A stretch of DNA of 64,000 nucleotides, from the NCBI GenBank assembly GCA_964036045.1, contig OZ038384.1, positions 99,736,871 through 99,800,870 of the forward strand, given 5' to 3'. The stretch comes from Eutreptiella sp. 'Long Island Sound 2002' (Eukaryota; Euglenozoa; Euglenophyceae; Eutreptiales; Eutreptiaceae). The notes under the pieces are model-generated. The model made no database searches. It was given only the letters and a program-made list of their open reading frames with translations, and was not told where the DNA came from. Made by a program: the position numbers and the translations under genes. Below, piece after piece: positions 1 to 10,965 of this stretch (its first letter is position 1; every line of letters begins with the position of its first letter).

Positions 1-2813
1 TCCCTGGTCTTCCCCGCATCGTCCCCGATCCTCCCCGCATCGTCCCCGATCCTCCCCGCATCCTCCCCTGTCCTCCCTGCTCCTCCCCGCATCATTCTTG
101 CATCGTGACCAATCTTCCCCACATTGTCCCCAGTTCTCACCGCATCCTCCCCGATCCTCCCAGCATCCTCACCAATACAACCCGCATCCTCCCCGATTGT
201 CGCCGCCTCCTCCCTAATCCTCCCTGCATCCTCCCCGATACCCCGCGCATCCTTCCCGATCCTCTACACATTGTTCCCTGTCCGCCCCGCATCCTGCCCG
301 GTCCTCCCCGCATTCTTCCCGGTCGTTCCCGCATCGTCCCGGATCCTCCTCGCATCCTTCCCGATCCTCACAGCATCCTTTCCGATCCTTCCTGCATCAT
401 CCCGTGTCCTCCCCGCATCCTCCCCGATCCTCCCCGCATTCTCGCCGACCCTGCCCGCTTCCTCCCTGGTTATCCCCACATCCTCCTTGCTCCTACCGGC
501 ATCCTCCATGGTCTTCCCCGCATCGTCCCCGATCCTCCCTGCATCCTCCCCGATCCTCCCCGCATCCTCCCCTGTCCTCCTTGCTCCTCCCCGCATCATT
601 CCTGCATCCTGACCAATCCTCCCCACATTGTACCCGGTTCTCACCGCATCCTCCCTGATCCTCCCAGCATCCTCACCAATACTACCCGCATCCTCCCCGA
701 TTGTCGCCGCCTCCTCCCTAATCCTCCCCGCATCCTCGCCGATCCCCCTCGCGCATCCTCCCTGATCCTCTACACATCGTTCCCGGTCCGCCCCGCATCC
801 TGCCCGGCGTGCGTGCGTGCATCCTCCTCGCATCCTTCCCGATCCTCCCGCAGCCTCCCGGATGCTCCCCGCATCCTCCCCGGTCCTCCCCGCATCCTCC
901 CCGGTCCTCCCCGCATCCTTCCCGATCCTGCCCGAACTTCCCTGCATCCTCCCGGATCCTCCCCGCATCTTGCCGGATCCTCCCTGCATCCTCCCCGATC
1001 CTCCCTGCATCCTCCCCAATCCTCCCGCATCCTCCCTGATCGTCCCGCATCCTCCCTGGTCCCCCCTGCATCCTCCCTGGTCCTCCCGGCATCCTGACCG
1101 GTCCTCCCCGCATCCTCCACGAGCCTCCCCAAATACTCCCTGATGCTCCCCGTACCCTCCTTGATCCTCCCCGCATCCTCCCCGGTCCCCCCAGCATCCT
1201 CCCCGATCCTCCCGGCATTTTCCCCGGTCCTCTTCGCATCCTCCCAAGTCCTCCGCGCATCCTCCCCGATCCTCCCCATATAGTCCCCGATCGTCCCCGC
1301 ACCCTCCCTGATTGTCTTCGCATCCTCCCCGGTTCTCCCCGCATCCTCCCCGATCCTCCCCGCTTCCTCCCCGGTTATCACCACATCCTCCCTGCTCCTA
1401 CCCGCATCCTCCCTGGTCTTCCCCGCATCGTCCCCGATCCTCCCCGCACCGTCCCCGATCCTCCCCGCATCCTCCCCTGTCCTCCCTGCTCCTCCCCGCA
1501 TCATTCCTGCATCCTGACCAATCCTCCCCACATTGTGCCCGGTTCTCACCGCATCCTCCCCGATCCTCCCAGCATCCTCACCAATACCACCCGCATCCTC
1601 CCCGATTGTCGCCGCCTCCTCCCTAATCCTCCCTGCATCCTCCCCGATCCCCCCGCGCATCCTCTCCGATCCTCTACACATTGTTCCCTGTCCGCCCCGC
1701 ATCCTGCCCGGTCCTCTCCGCATTCTTCCCGGTCGTTCCCGCATCGTCCCGGATCCTCCTTGCATCCTTCCCGATCCTCACAGCATCCTTTCCGATCCTT
1801 CCTGCATCATCCCGTGTCCTCCCCGCATCCTCCCCGATCCTCCCCGCATTCTCGCCGACCCTGCCTGCATCCTCCCTGATACTTCCGGCCTCCTCCCGGA
1901 CCCCCCCAGCATCCCTCCGGTCTTCCTCGCATCCTCTCCAATCCAACCCTACTCCGCCCCGATCCCCCCCGCATCCTTCTCGATCCTCTCCACAGACTCC
2001 GCGATCCTCCCCGCATCCTCCCCGGTCCTCCTGGCATCCTCCTCCATCATCCCGCAGCCTCCCCGATCCTCTCCGCACCCTCCCCGATCCTCCCCGCATC
2101 CTCTCCGATCCTTCGCGATCCTCCCCGCATCTTCCCCGATCCTCCCCACATACTTTCGGATCCTCCCCACATCCTCCCCGATCCTCCCCGCATCCTCCCC
2201 GATCCTCCCGCATCCTACCCCCATCGTCCCTGCATCGTCCCCGGTGCCCTCGGCATCCTCTCCGATCCTCTCGGCATCCTCCCCGGTCGTCCCCGCATCC
2301 TCCTTGATCCTCCTGGCATCCTCCCGGATCCTCCCCACTCACTCTTCGATGCTCCCTGCACCCTCCTCGATCCTCCGCGCATCCTCCGCGGTCCTCCCCA
2401 CATCCTCTTCGATCCTCCCAGCATCCTCCCCAATCCTCCCCACATCGCCCCTAGTCCTCCCCACATACTCCCCATTCCTCCCGGCACCCTCCCCGATCCT
2501 CCCCGCATCCTCGCCGATCCTCTCCTTATCATCCCCGATCCTCCCCGCATCCTCCCTGATCCTCCCCGCATCCTCCCTGATCCTCCCCGCATCCTCCCTG
2601 GTCCTCCCCGCATCCTCCCGGATCCTCCCTACATACTCCCCGATCCTCCCCGCATCCTCTGAAATCCTCTTCGCATGCTCCCCGGTCCTCTGCACATACT
2701 CCCCAATCCTCCCAGCACCCTCCCCGATCCTCCCCGCATCCTCTCCGGTTCTCCCCGCATTCTCCCCGGTCCTCTCCTTATCCTCCCTGATCCTGCCCGC
2801 ATCCTCCCATGTC
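1..2813. repeat. 21-bp pyrimidine-rich minisatellite (CCTCCCCGATCCTCCCCGCAT)
   Basis: The stretch is a degenerate tandem array of a 21-bp unit close to CCTCCCCGATCCTCCCCGCA plus T. Because 21 is a multiple of three and the unit has no stop codon on either strand, long frames stay open in all six frames with 7-residue periodicity. These frames are a by-product of the repeat, not evidence of genes. A higher-order pattern is visible: the motif ATTGT followed by CCC.GGTTCTCACCGC starts near 123, 627 and 1532; the first step is exactly 504 bp (24 units). The array stops near 2813, where normal mixed composition begins. Confidence 0.95.
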
Positions 2814-3243
2814 ATGGGAGCCAAGAGCCTGCATCCATGGGGCGAAGTAACGTCGCAGCTCCAGACGGCGCGAGTGGCACACGGGCCCCGGACGGCGACC
2901 TATGGGCACATGCCGTGGCAGGTGAGAGGATATCCGCGTGGACAGCGCGGTGAAGCTGGACCTGGTGGAAACATGGGCGCCGCCAGGGAGGGTGCGAATC
3001 CGGTATATGCGGGCGACACCAGACAGAGATGAGTGGCATGAGCTGGTAGATCCGCGGGCATCGTGGATGGTCCACGTGTGGAAATGGCAGATAGAGAGTA
3101 CCCAGAAGGGCATCCTCGTAGGTGTCATGGCGGCTGAGGGCACTTTCCTCCAGGGCATGCGTGGGCTCGGGGCAGCCGTCATGTGAGTCCGGGCATAGTT
3201 CATAGTGCTAGCGATCACGGGGTGCATGCAGTATCTATGCCGT
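2814..3243 (+). other. Mixed-composition stretch with a possible coding fragment (about 2926-3186)
   Basis: This is the only non-repetitive stretch in the first 4 kb. A plus-strand frame is open from about 2926 to the stop at 3186 (roughly 85 codons, no ATG near its start). It has an ordinary mix of residues, including several tryptophans (for example VETWAPPG and MVHVWKWQ). I do not recognise the family. A GTGAGT splice-donor-like sequence lies at its end, so an exon remnant is possible, but Euglena also uses non-conventional introns and the signal is weak. No function is assigned. Confidence 0.2.
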
Positions 3244-4650
3244 ACCCTACACGGATATAGACGTGGTTTATAGACCTGGTCTATAGACGGTCCACCGTCC
3301 ATAGACTTGGTGCAAAGACCAGATTTTATTGGATCTATAGACGAGCTGGATGCATCGTGTGGATCATTTCCAATGAGCGTTCCATTGTCTACGAACCTGG
3401 TCTATAGACGGTTGTATGATCTATAGACCTGGTCTATAGACCGTTCCTTGGTCTATAGCCCTAGTGTATAGACCGCCTACTGTGTTTCGACCTGGTCCAA
3501 AACCAAAAGAATACTTGTTTGTACACCCAATGTCGGGGGCCGGACATGGCCAAAGTAAGGTTGTAGCGCTAGGGGTTAATCCTGTGCTGGTTTGGATTGA
3601 TGGTTCCATGGTCTATAGACCTGGTCTATAGACGGTACCATGGTCTATAGACCTGGTCTATAGACCTGGTTTATAGACCTGGTCTATAGACCGTCCACCG
3701 TCCATAGACTTGGTCCAAAGACCAGATTCTATTGGATCTATACACGAGCTGGATGCATAGTGTGGATCCTTTCCAATGAGCGTTCCATTGTCTACGAACC
3801 TGGTCTATAGACGTCTGTATGATCCATAGACCTGGTCTATAGACCGTTTCATTGGTCTATAGCCCTAGTGTATAGACCGCCTACTGTGTTTCGACCTGGT
3901 CCAAAACCAAAAGCATACTTGTTTGTACACCCAATGTCGGAGGCCAGCTTTGGTGCTTTCAGCGCCACTTTGTGGCAAAGTCCTTCCCACCTGGAGTCCG
4001 GTTCATAGGCTCATGCTCAGCACCCATCATTTAGTCCGCACACATGTCCCTCCCCTTTGTGGAACACCCTGCCCTTCCTTCCCTGGGGGTATCGCGGCAT
4101 GCGCTGCCCCGCCCATTCCGCCCCTCCCCCCTAGGGGGGTAGGGTTTGTCCATGTCCCTCCTGCGCAGGAGACAATGGGGTGGGGTGGGGTGGGGGGGGG
4201 CATGCGCGCAGTTGAGGCCGCGGTCACATTTTGTCAGCCCATTTGTGCGTGCTTCTTCATTACTTGGGCCCTGGTTCCCCGTTTGCAGGGTATCTTTGTC
4301 TGATTGTGCCCCATGTGCGGCGCTTAACGGCCGAATCTGTGCGTTGCTGGCCTGTTCGGACGCGGTCCACCAAGGTTGCAGCGCTAGGGGTTAATCCTGA
4401 GATGGTCTCGATTGATGGTTCCATGATCCATAGACCTGGTCTATAGACGATTCCATGGTCTATAGACCTGGTCTATAGACCTGGTTTATAGACCTGGTCT
4501 ATAGACGGTCCAGCGTCCATAGACTTGGTGCAAAGACCAGATTCTATTGGATCTATAGACGAGCTTGAGGGATCCTTTGGATGCTCTCTACAGAGGTACA
4601 TCGTCTATGGCCCTGGTCTATAGACCGTTGCATGATCTATAGACCTGGTC
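3244..4650. repeat. GGTCTATAGACC palindromic repeat field, irregular
   Basis: Many copies of the perfect 12-bp palindrome GGTCTATAGACC and variants (CCTGGTCTATAGAC, GGTTTATAGACC) are interspersed with short spacers. A roughly 0.4-kb segment (about 3240-3520) is repeated at about 3650-3930, and its start and middle occur again near 4370-4560. Between 4055 and 4400 is a less repetitive island with a G-rich run (GGGGTGGGGTGGGG near 4178) and no recognisable gene. Confidence 0.9.
3945..4054 (+). pseudogene. Truncated SL RNA gene fragment (type-1 3' half and downstream flank)
   Basis: The sequence matches the middle of the SL RNA genes found later in the window: the GGTGC/GCGCC hairpin and CACTTTGTGG. 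It then jumps directly into the flank normally found downstream of the type-1 gene (CACCTGGA, TTCATAGGCTCATGCT, CATCATTTAGTCCGCACACA). The leader exon, splice donor and 3' terminal hairpin are missing, so it cannot make a functional SL RNA. It shows that SL-gene fragments have spread outside the macro-repeat. Confidence 0.75.
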
Positions 4651-4707
4651 TATAGACCGCTTGCCGTCTGTAGACAAATTGATATGGATCTATAGGCAGG
4701 TTTTAGG

Positions 4708-7331
4708 GTCTATAGACATAGTCTATAGACCAAATTTGATAGGGTTAGGGTCTATAGACCCCGTCTATAGACACCATGTGATAGGGCTGACGAGGCTTGA
4801 ATGGCACAACATGGTAACTCCAAGATCTCACCCAGTCGCATGGCGAGCGCACCGTGTCACCATCCATGCAACACTTCTGTAGATTTGGTCTATAGACCTC
4901 TATGAGGTCTATAGACATAGTCTATAGACCAAATTTGATACGGTTAGGGTCTATAGACCCCGTCTATAGACACCATGTGATAGGGCTGACGAGGCTTGAA
5001 TGGCACAACATGGTAACTCCAAGATCTCACCCAGTCGCATGGCGAGCGCACCGTGTCACCATCCATGCAACACTTCTGTAAATTTGGTCTATAGACCCCT
5101 ATGAGGTCTATAGACATAGTCTATCGACCAAATTTGATAGGGTTAGGGTCTATAGACCCCGTCTATAGACACCATGTGATAGGGCTGACGAGGCTTGAAT
5201 GGCACAACATGGTAACTCCAAGATCTCACCCAGTCGCATGGCGAGCGCACCGTGTCACCATCCATGCAACACTTCTGTAAATTTGTTCTATAGACCTCTA
5301 TGAGGTCTATAGACATAGTCTATAGACCAAATTTGATAGGGTTAGGGTCTATAGACCCCGTCTATAGACACCATGTGATAGGGCTGACGAGGCTTGAATG
5401 GCACAACATGGTAACTCCAAGATCTCACCCAGTCGCATGGCGAGCGCACCGTGTCACCATCCATGCAACACTTCTGTAAATGTGGTCTATAGACCTCTAT
5501 GAGGTCTATGGACATAGTCTATAGACCAAAATTGATACGGTTAGGGTCTATAGACCCCGTCTATAGACACCATGTGATAGGGCTGACGAGGCTTGAATGG
5601 CACAACATGGTAACTCCAAGATCTCACCCAGTCGCATGGCGAGCGCACCGTGTCACCATCTATGCAACACTTCTGTAAATTTGGTCTATAGACCCCTATG
5701 AGGTCTATGGATATAGTCTATCGACCAAATTTGATAGGGTTAGGGTCTATAGACCCCGTCTATAGACACCATGTGATAGGGCTGACGAGGCTTGAATGGC
5801 ACAACATGGTAACTCCAAGATCTCACCCAGTCGCATGGCGAGCGCACCGTGTCACCATCCATGCAACACTTCTGTAAATTTGGTCTATAGACCTCTATGA
5901 GGTCTATAGACATAGTCTATAGACCAAATTTGATAGGGTTAGGGTCTATAGACCCCGTCTATAGACGCCATGTGATAGGGCTGACGAGGCTTGAATGGCA
6001 CAACATGGTAACTCCAAGATCTCACCCAGTCGCATGGCGAGCGCACCGTGTCACCATCCATGCAACACTTCTGTAAATGTGGTCTAAAGACCTCTATGAG
6101 GTCTATAGACATAGTCTATAGACCAAATTTGATAGGGTTAGGGTCTATAGACCCCGTCTATAGACACCATGTGATAGGGCTGACGAGGCTTGAATGGCAC
6201 AACATGGTAACTCCAAGATCTCACCCAGTCGCATGGCGAGCGCACCGTGTCACCATCCATGCAACACTTCTGTAATATTGGTCTATAGACCCCTATGAGG
6301 TCTATAGACATAGTCTATAGACCAAATTTGATAGGGTTAGGGTCTATAGACCCCATCTATAGACACCATGTGATAGGGCTGACGAGGCTTCAATGGCACA
6401 ACATGGTAACTGCAAGATCTCACCCAGTCGCATGGCGAGCGCACCGTGTCACCATCCATGCAACACTTCTGTAAATTTGGTCTATAGAACTCTATGAGGT
6501 CTATAGACATAGTCTATAGACCAAATTTGATAGGGTTAGGGTCTATAGACCCCGTCTATAGACACCATGTGATAGGGCTGACGAGGCTTGAATGGCACAA
6601 CATGGTAACTCCAAGATCCCACCCAGTCGCATGGCGAGCGCACCGTGTCACCATCCATGCAACACTTCTGTAAATTTGGTCTATAGACCTCTATGAGGTC
6701 TATAGACATAGTCTATAGACCAAATTTGATAGGGTTAGGGTCTATAGACCCCGTCTATAGACACCATGTGATAGGGCTGACGAGGCTTGAATGGCACAAC
6801 ATGGTAACTCCAAGATCTCACCCAGTCGCATGGCGAGCGCACCGTGTCACCATCCATGCAACACTTCTGTAAATTTGGTCTATAGACCCCTATGAGGTCT
6901 ATAGACATAGTCTATAGACCAAATTTGATAGGGTTAGGGTCTATAGACCCCGTCTATAGACACCATGTGATAGGGCTGACGAGGCTTGAATGGCACAACA
7001 TGGTAACTCCAAGATCTCACCCAGTCGCATGGCGAGCGCACCGTGTCACCATCCATGCAACACTTCTGTAAATTTGGTCTATAGACCTCTATGAGGTCTA
7101 TAGACATAGTCTATACACGAAATTTGATAGGGTTAGGGTCTATAGACCCCGTCTATAGACACCATGTGATAGGGCTGACGAGGCTTGAATGGCACAACAT
7201 GGTAGCTCCAAGATCTCACCCAGTCGCATGGCGAGCGCACCGTGTCACCATCCATGCAACACTTCTGTAAATTTGGTCTATAGACCTCTATGAGGTCTAT
7301 AGACATAGTCTATAGACCAAATTTGATAGGG
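4708..7331. repeat. 199-bp satellite, about 13 copies
   Basis: The anchor GGGCTGACGAGGCTTGAATG occurs at 4784 and then every 199 bp (4983, 5182, 5381, 5580, 5779, 5978, 6177, 6376, 6575, 6774, 6973, 7172) with almost no length variation. Each unit carries several GGTCTATAGAC(C) palindromes and one GATAGGGTTAGGGTC telomere-like motif (GATACGGTTAGGG in a few units). Copies differ by single bases only, so the array is young or homogenised. No gene is present. Confidence 0.97.
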
Positions 7332-7342
7332 TGGAAAGAATG

Positions 7343-7414
7343 TTAGGGTTAGGGTTAGGGTTAGGGTTAGGGTTAGGGTTAGGGTTAGGGTTAGGGTTAC
7401 GGTTAGGGTTAGGG
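7343..7414 (+). repeat. Interstitial telomere-type array, 12 x TTAGGG
   Basis: Twelve consecutive hexamers, eleven TTAGGG and one TTACGG (tenth), lie between the last 199-bp satellite unit and the start of the duplicated A segment. TTAGGG is the telomere repeat of kinetoplastids and many other eukaryotes. Sequence continues on both sides, so this is an internal tract, not a chromosome end. Confidence 0.97.
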
Positions 7415-8112
7415 GGAATATCCTATTGTCCGTCGGACAATTTTTTTTTGGTTTTTTTTTCGCTCAATGGATCCTAGCTATCTGGGTGAACCCTGCTGCC
7501 CTGGCGATTTAACCGAACCACACCATGCATTGTCATTCAAAAGCTCATGCACTGCACCCAGCTGGCTAGCACAGCTGTGGCTAGGGTAGTCAACAGTGAA
7601 GCAAAAAAATGCACGGCGATTGCAGAGCCTCTGAGCACCCTGCAAGACAACGTGGATTATCCACGCTGAACGTGCTACCTAGTAAAGGTTCAGCCTCACG
7701 GGTGACTCTCTGGCACTAATGTGATGAGATGTTCATTGGTGGATTTGTTCCCGTAGCAATTGAACAAAAAGCCACCATGCATTGTCATTCAAAATGCATG
7801 GCACTCCCCTTGCTCGTCTCTCCGATGTTTACCACAAACCATACTTACAAAAAAGGCATGTTTCTGGGTAGTTCTCCATAGGCATAGTCGGCAACCCAAG
7901 GGACCCCTTCAGGATGTATCCACGGCTTCTGTGCCCCAAGCCAATCGCGTTGGTGAGGTCTCTGGGATCAGGGCATGGACATCTGAACTCGCTTTGCCAA
8001 ACCAAAACATTGTCCAGCCGCCGCAGCTCCATTAAGGTCCACCGCTTACTGGGAAAATCGGGGTAAAAATTGGGCATGTTTTTCGCCACACAAGGAGGGT
8101 GCTGGGTATACT

Positions 8113-9037
8113 TTGCACTGCACCACGGCCTGCTACCACCTTCAGAATGCATTCCACTTCACAAATGCCTTCCTGGTTAGCTGTTTACCACAAACCATAT
8201 TTACAAAAAAGGCGTGTTTCTGGGTAGTTCTTCCCGGGATTCGGTTCGGAGCGGCGATCAACAGGGGTACATACTTTTCCTTGAAGCGATCAAAGGGGAA
8301 GGTCCTTGGAGCAAGGTACGCAGCTGACCAGATGCCCACCACGGACTGTGACAACGGATGGACACTGGTGAAGCGAAGACCACGTTTGGTCTGTGTGCCG
8401 ACCACAGAGACTCTTCAACTACAGCTTCAGGATGGTTGTGTCGAAGAAATTACCATAACCTGGCTGCCAGACCATCAACATCAGGATGGTGGAATGAAAG
8501 CCAACATCAAGAATGTTCAACGCCTACTGCGTACTGCACATGCACACTATTCCCAAGTCCGTCCGGATGTGGAGGTTGGCATGGTAGGAATCGGACAACA
8601 CGGGCAATCCTACCTCCGGCGGGTTTGCTTCCATCGTGCAACCACGGGGTGCAAAAACGAGGATCACGAAAAGGCAGTGGAGGCACAGGTTGCCTCCAGG
8701 CTTGGGGAACTTGCGCCAACGTTCCACAAGATCTTTGGGGAAAAAATGCAACATCAAATTTCATCTCTTCAAATGTATCATCCTCACCGTCTTTGGCGGC
8801 AAAGGTTCCGTTGATCTGACGAACGCTCCGCATTGCGACCTACAGGATTCTACGGGAAGCTTTGCCGTGTGGATCCGTGAACAATGTAGGGAACACATTG
8901 ATGAGCCTGCTTGGTTCCTACGTCCCGACTATGGTGTTGCCATCCAGCTTTGCCTCGTTGCAATGACGTGGTCGGGCGCAGTTCTGAGGCACTGTAGTCT
9001 CACAGGGCCTCCACCATTGGTGTCCGGTCGGTGGTGA
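8113..9037 (+). pseudogene. Frameshifted gene remnant, possible 2-oxoglutarate/Fe(II) oxygenase fold
   Basis: One plus-strand frame runs from 8113 to a stop at 8814. A second frame, offset by +1, continues the protein-like sequence to 9037. The first 40 or so residues come from repeated A-block sequence and may not be native; the rest has ordinary protein composition. Just after the frame change is N-A-P-H-C-D-L-Q-D-S. About 50 residues later comes T-W-S-G-A-V-L-R-H-C. An H-x-D pair followed by a downstream H after a W-x-G turn is the metal-binding pattern of double-stranded beta-helix 2OG-Fe(II) oxygenases, a superfamily that includes TET/JBP enzymes. The assignment is by pattern only. The frameshift near 8810 is shared with the copy at 13936, so it predates the duplication. 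An unrecognised intron could also explain it. Confidence 0.45.
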
Positions 9038-9194
9038 AGGCCGAGGTTCAGCACCAGTAGTGCAGCCTTTCTTAGTGGATCATATTCGCTTTTTGAAGAC
9101 GCCAAAGCCAAAACTGCCAGGTGTCCAAGTCGGACTATGAAAACGGCTATCATCAGGCCACCACAGCCGCGACACCAGGTTCCCTTGAACCTAT

Positions 9195-9253
9195 ACACAC
9201 ACACACACTGTATATATATATACATATATATATACATATATGTGTGTGTGTGT
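9195..9253. repeat. Compound (AC)n-(TA)n-(GT)n microsatellite
   Basis: An AC run, an alternating TA tract with two CATA interruptions and a GT run follow each other. The whole tract is close to its own reverse complement and could extrude as a cruciform. Confidence 0.95.
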
Positions 9254-9373
9254 TTATAGATGTAGACCCACAGACATTCCGGGAAAGCTTTTTGTTCCTT
9301 CTCGCCCTATACAGACGTTCCTTTCTTCCATTTCTTGCACATGTTCGAAGAATCCCAAATTTTTTGCTGTGCT

Positions 9374-10005
9374 TTGATGTGTACAAGGACGGTGGGCCAA
9401 AACCAATGATTCGAGGGTAAAATCCAAGGACCGCATTTTAAAAAGCAGGCAGCGAAGGGTAAATGCAAAACGTCTATGGGAAAACCCCTAGGACCAAAAG
9501 GTAGAACCCAAGGACCAAAGGGTAACATCCAAAGACAAGAGGGTTTTGTCCCTTTTGATACAATGCCCAAAGTCACACACTGAAATGGTCCTTTGAAAGG
9601 GGTGGGCCTTGGTCCAAAAGCATTCCAAAAGAGCGAAATCCTTTCAAACGGGTGCGGTTTGCTCCAACTACTCTCGAAAAGGGTGGGCCTTGCTCCAAAA
9701 TTCGGTAAAAAGGGGTTGGTCCTCGCCCCATAGCCTTCAAATGGGTGTGCCTTGTTCCCAACACCTTTTCAAAGGCTGGGCCTTGCTTCAAAGTCCTTTG
9801 AAATTGGTGGGCCTTGGTCCAAAAGCATTTCAAAAGAGTAAAATCCTTTCAAACGGGTGCGGTTTGCTCCAACTACTCTTGAAAAGGGTGGGCCTTGCTC
9901 CAAAATTCGGTAAAATGGGTCGGTCTTGGTCCCAGAATGCAAAAATATGAGACGAAGGCGTCTAAACACAGAAAATGTTGAATATTGAAGCTCGTTTTGT
10001 TTTTG
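9374..10005. repeat. Degenerate GGGTGGGCCTTG minisatellite block
   Basis: Variants of CTTTGAAAGGGGTGGGCC followed by TTGGTCCAAAAGCATT are repeated with a period of roughly 30-35 bp and heavy divergence from about 9585 to 9935. A 70-bp piece with CAAAAGAG and CGGGTGCGGTTTGCTCC recurs about 206 bp apart. The block is found again at the head of every macro-repeat unit (for example 17298-17940), where it likewise leads into GGTCTATAGACC repeats. Confidence 0.85.
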
Positions 10006-10140
10006 ATTGATGGTTCCAAGATCCATAGACCTGGTCTATAGACGATTCCATGGTCTATAGACCTGGTCTATAGACCTGGTTTATAGACCTGGTCTATAGA
10101 CAGTCCACCATCCATAGACTTGGTCCAAAGACCAGATTCT
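10006..10140. repeat. GGTCTATAGACC palindromic block
   Basis: Several GGTCTATAGACC palindromes with the usual flanks (GATTGATGGTTCCAAGATCC on the left, TTGGTCCAAAGACCAGATTC on the right). Confidence 0.9.
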
Positions 10141-10430
10141 ATTCTACAGCATGGGCTGTAAAAAACAACATGTTTGAAAGGGTTTAGAAATAGAATTGGC
10201 ATGGAATGTTTGATTGGATAATTTTCCCATTCGCGAAGTAGGGTCGGCATGGTTTTGAACCATTCAAATTGCGGAGTGGCAAAAACAAACATAAAAAAAA
10301 AAGACTAGGCATGGAATGCGAATTGAAACCTATTTTGCACTGGCAAAAGTGTGGGCTGCAAAAACAACATGTTTGAAAGCTTCCGAATAGCTTGGGTATT
10401 GAACGTATGATTGGAGCTAGATGAGGGGCA
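10141..10430. other. A-rich spacer without a recognisable gene
   Basis: Mixed, AT-richer sequence. A short internal duplication is visible: TGGGCTGTAAAAAACAACAT near 10153 and TGGGCTGCAAAAACAACATG near 10352, each followed by GTTTGAAAG-like sequence. I see no RNA gene or convincing reading frame. Confidence 0.6.
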
Positions 10431-10434
10431 GGGT

Positions 10435-10865
10435 GCGTCAGGATGTCGTCAGGATGCGTCAGGATGGCGTCAGGAAGGCGTCAGGATGGCGTCAGGATGG
10501 CGTCAGGAATGGTTCACGTATGCGTCAGGAAGCGTCAGGGTAGCGTCAGGATGGCGTCAGGATGGCGTCAGGAAAGTGTGAGGAAAGTGTCAGGATGGCG
10601 TCAGGATGGTGTTAGGGAACGTCAGGATAGTCCAATCGCGTCAGGAATGCGTCAGGATGCGTCAGGATGGCGTCAGGATGGCGTCAGGATGGCGCCAGGA
10701 TGCGTCAGGATGGCGTCAGGCAGGCATCAGAGGTGTGGCAGGGTAGTGGTGTAGGCGTCAGGAGCACATCACGATGCGTCAGGTTGCGTCAGGAAGGCGT
10801 CAGAGTGGCGTCAGGAAGGCGTTAGGATAATTTAGCGTCAGGATGGCGTCAGGATGACGTCAAAC
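10435..10865. repeat. 11-bp GCGTCAGGATG minisatellite
   Basis: Tandem copies of GCGTCAGGATG with frequent one-base insertions and deletions (GCGTCAGGAATG, GCGTCAGGAA). The 100-residue open frame across it is repetitive (VRMASG-type) and is a by-product of the repeat. Confidence 0.93.
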
Positions 10866-10965
10866 GACGCGGGGCCCGAATCAATTGTCCGCGGGACAAC
10901 TGATTGCCGCCTATGGTAAAACTGGCCATGAAACGAACAATGAAGTTGCTTCGGTCAACGGCTAA

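Larger units (their letters stand above)
7405..9746. repeat. A segment, copy 1 (2.34-kb duplication)
   Basis: Bases 7405-9746 match 13228-15569 at a constant offset of 5823 with only scattered substitutions and no visible net indel. The first 800 bp also match the A' blocks of the macro-repeat (from 20279, 28692, 41996, 52559 and 53680) at lower identity. The copy contains the oxygenase-like pseudogene, a CA/TA/GT microsatellite and the start of a degenerate GGGCCTTG minisatellite. Both copies begin at GGTTAGGGGG, so the duplication breakpoint coincides with telomere-like sequence. Confidence 0.95.

Noticed and set aside
1533-3032. 499-codon open frame in the 21-bp repeat
   Set aside because: It is open because the unit is 21 bp without stops; equally long frames run on the other strand. 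Only its last 70 codons leave the repeat and they match nothing I know.
4708-7331. CRISPR-like regular spacing
   Set aside because: The whole 199-bp unit is repeated with no variable spacers, and the sequence is eukaryotic.
7343-7414. Chromosome end
   Set aside because: The TTAGGG tract is short, contains a variant unit and has tens of kilobases of sequence on its 3' side.
8507-8833. Minus-strand frame opposite the oxygenase-like remnant
   Set aside because: The plus strand carries the longer frame and the H-x-D...H pattern; the minus frame is taken as its shadow.
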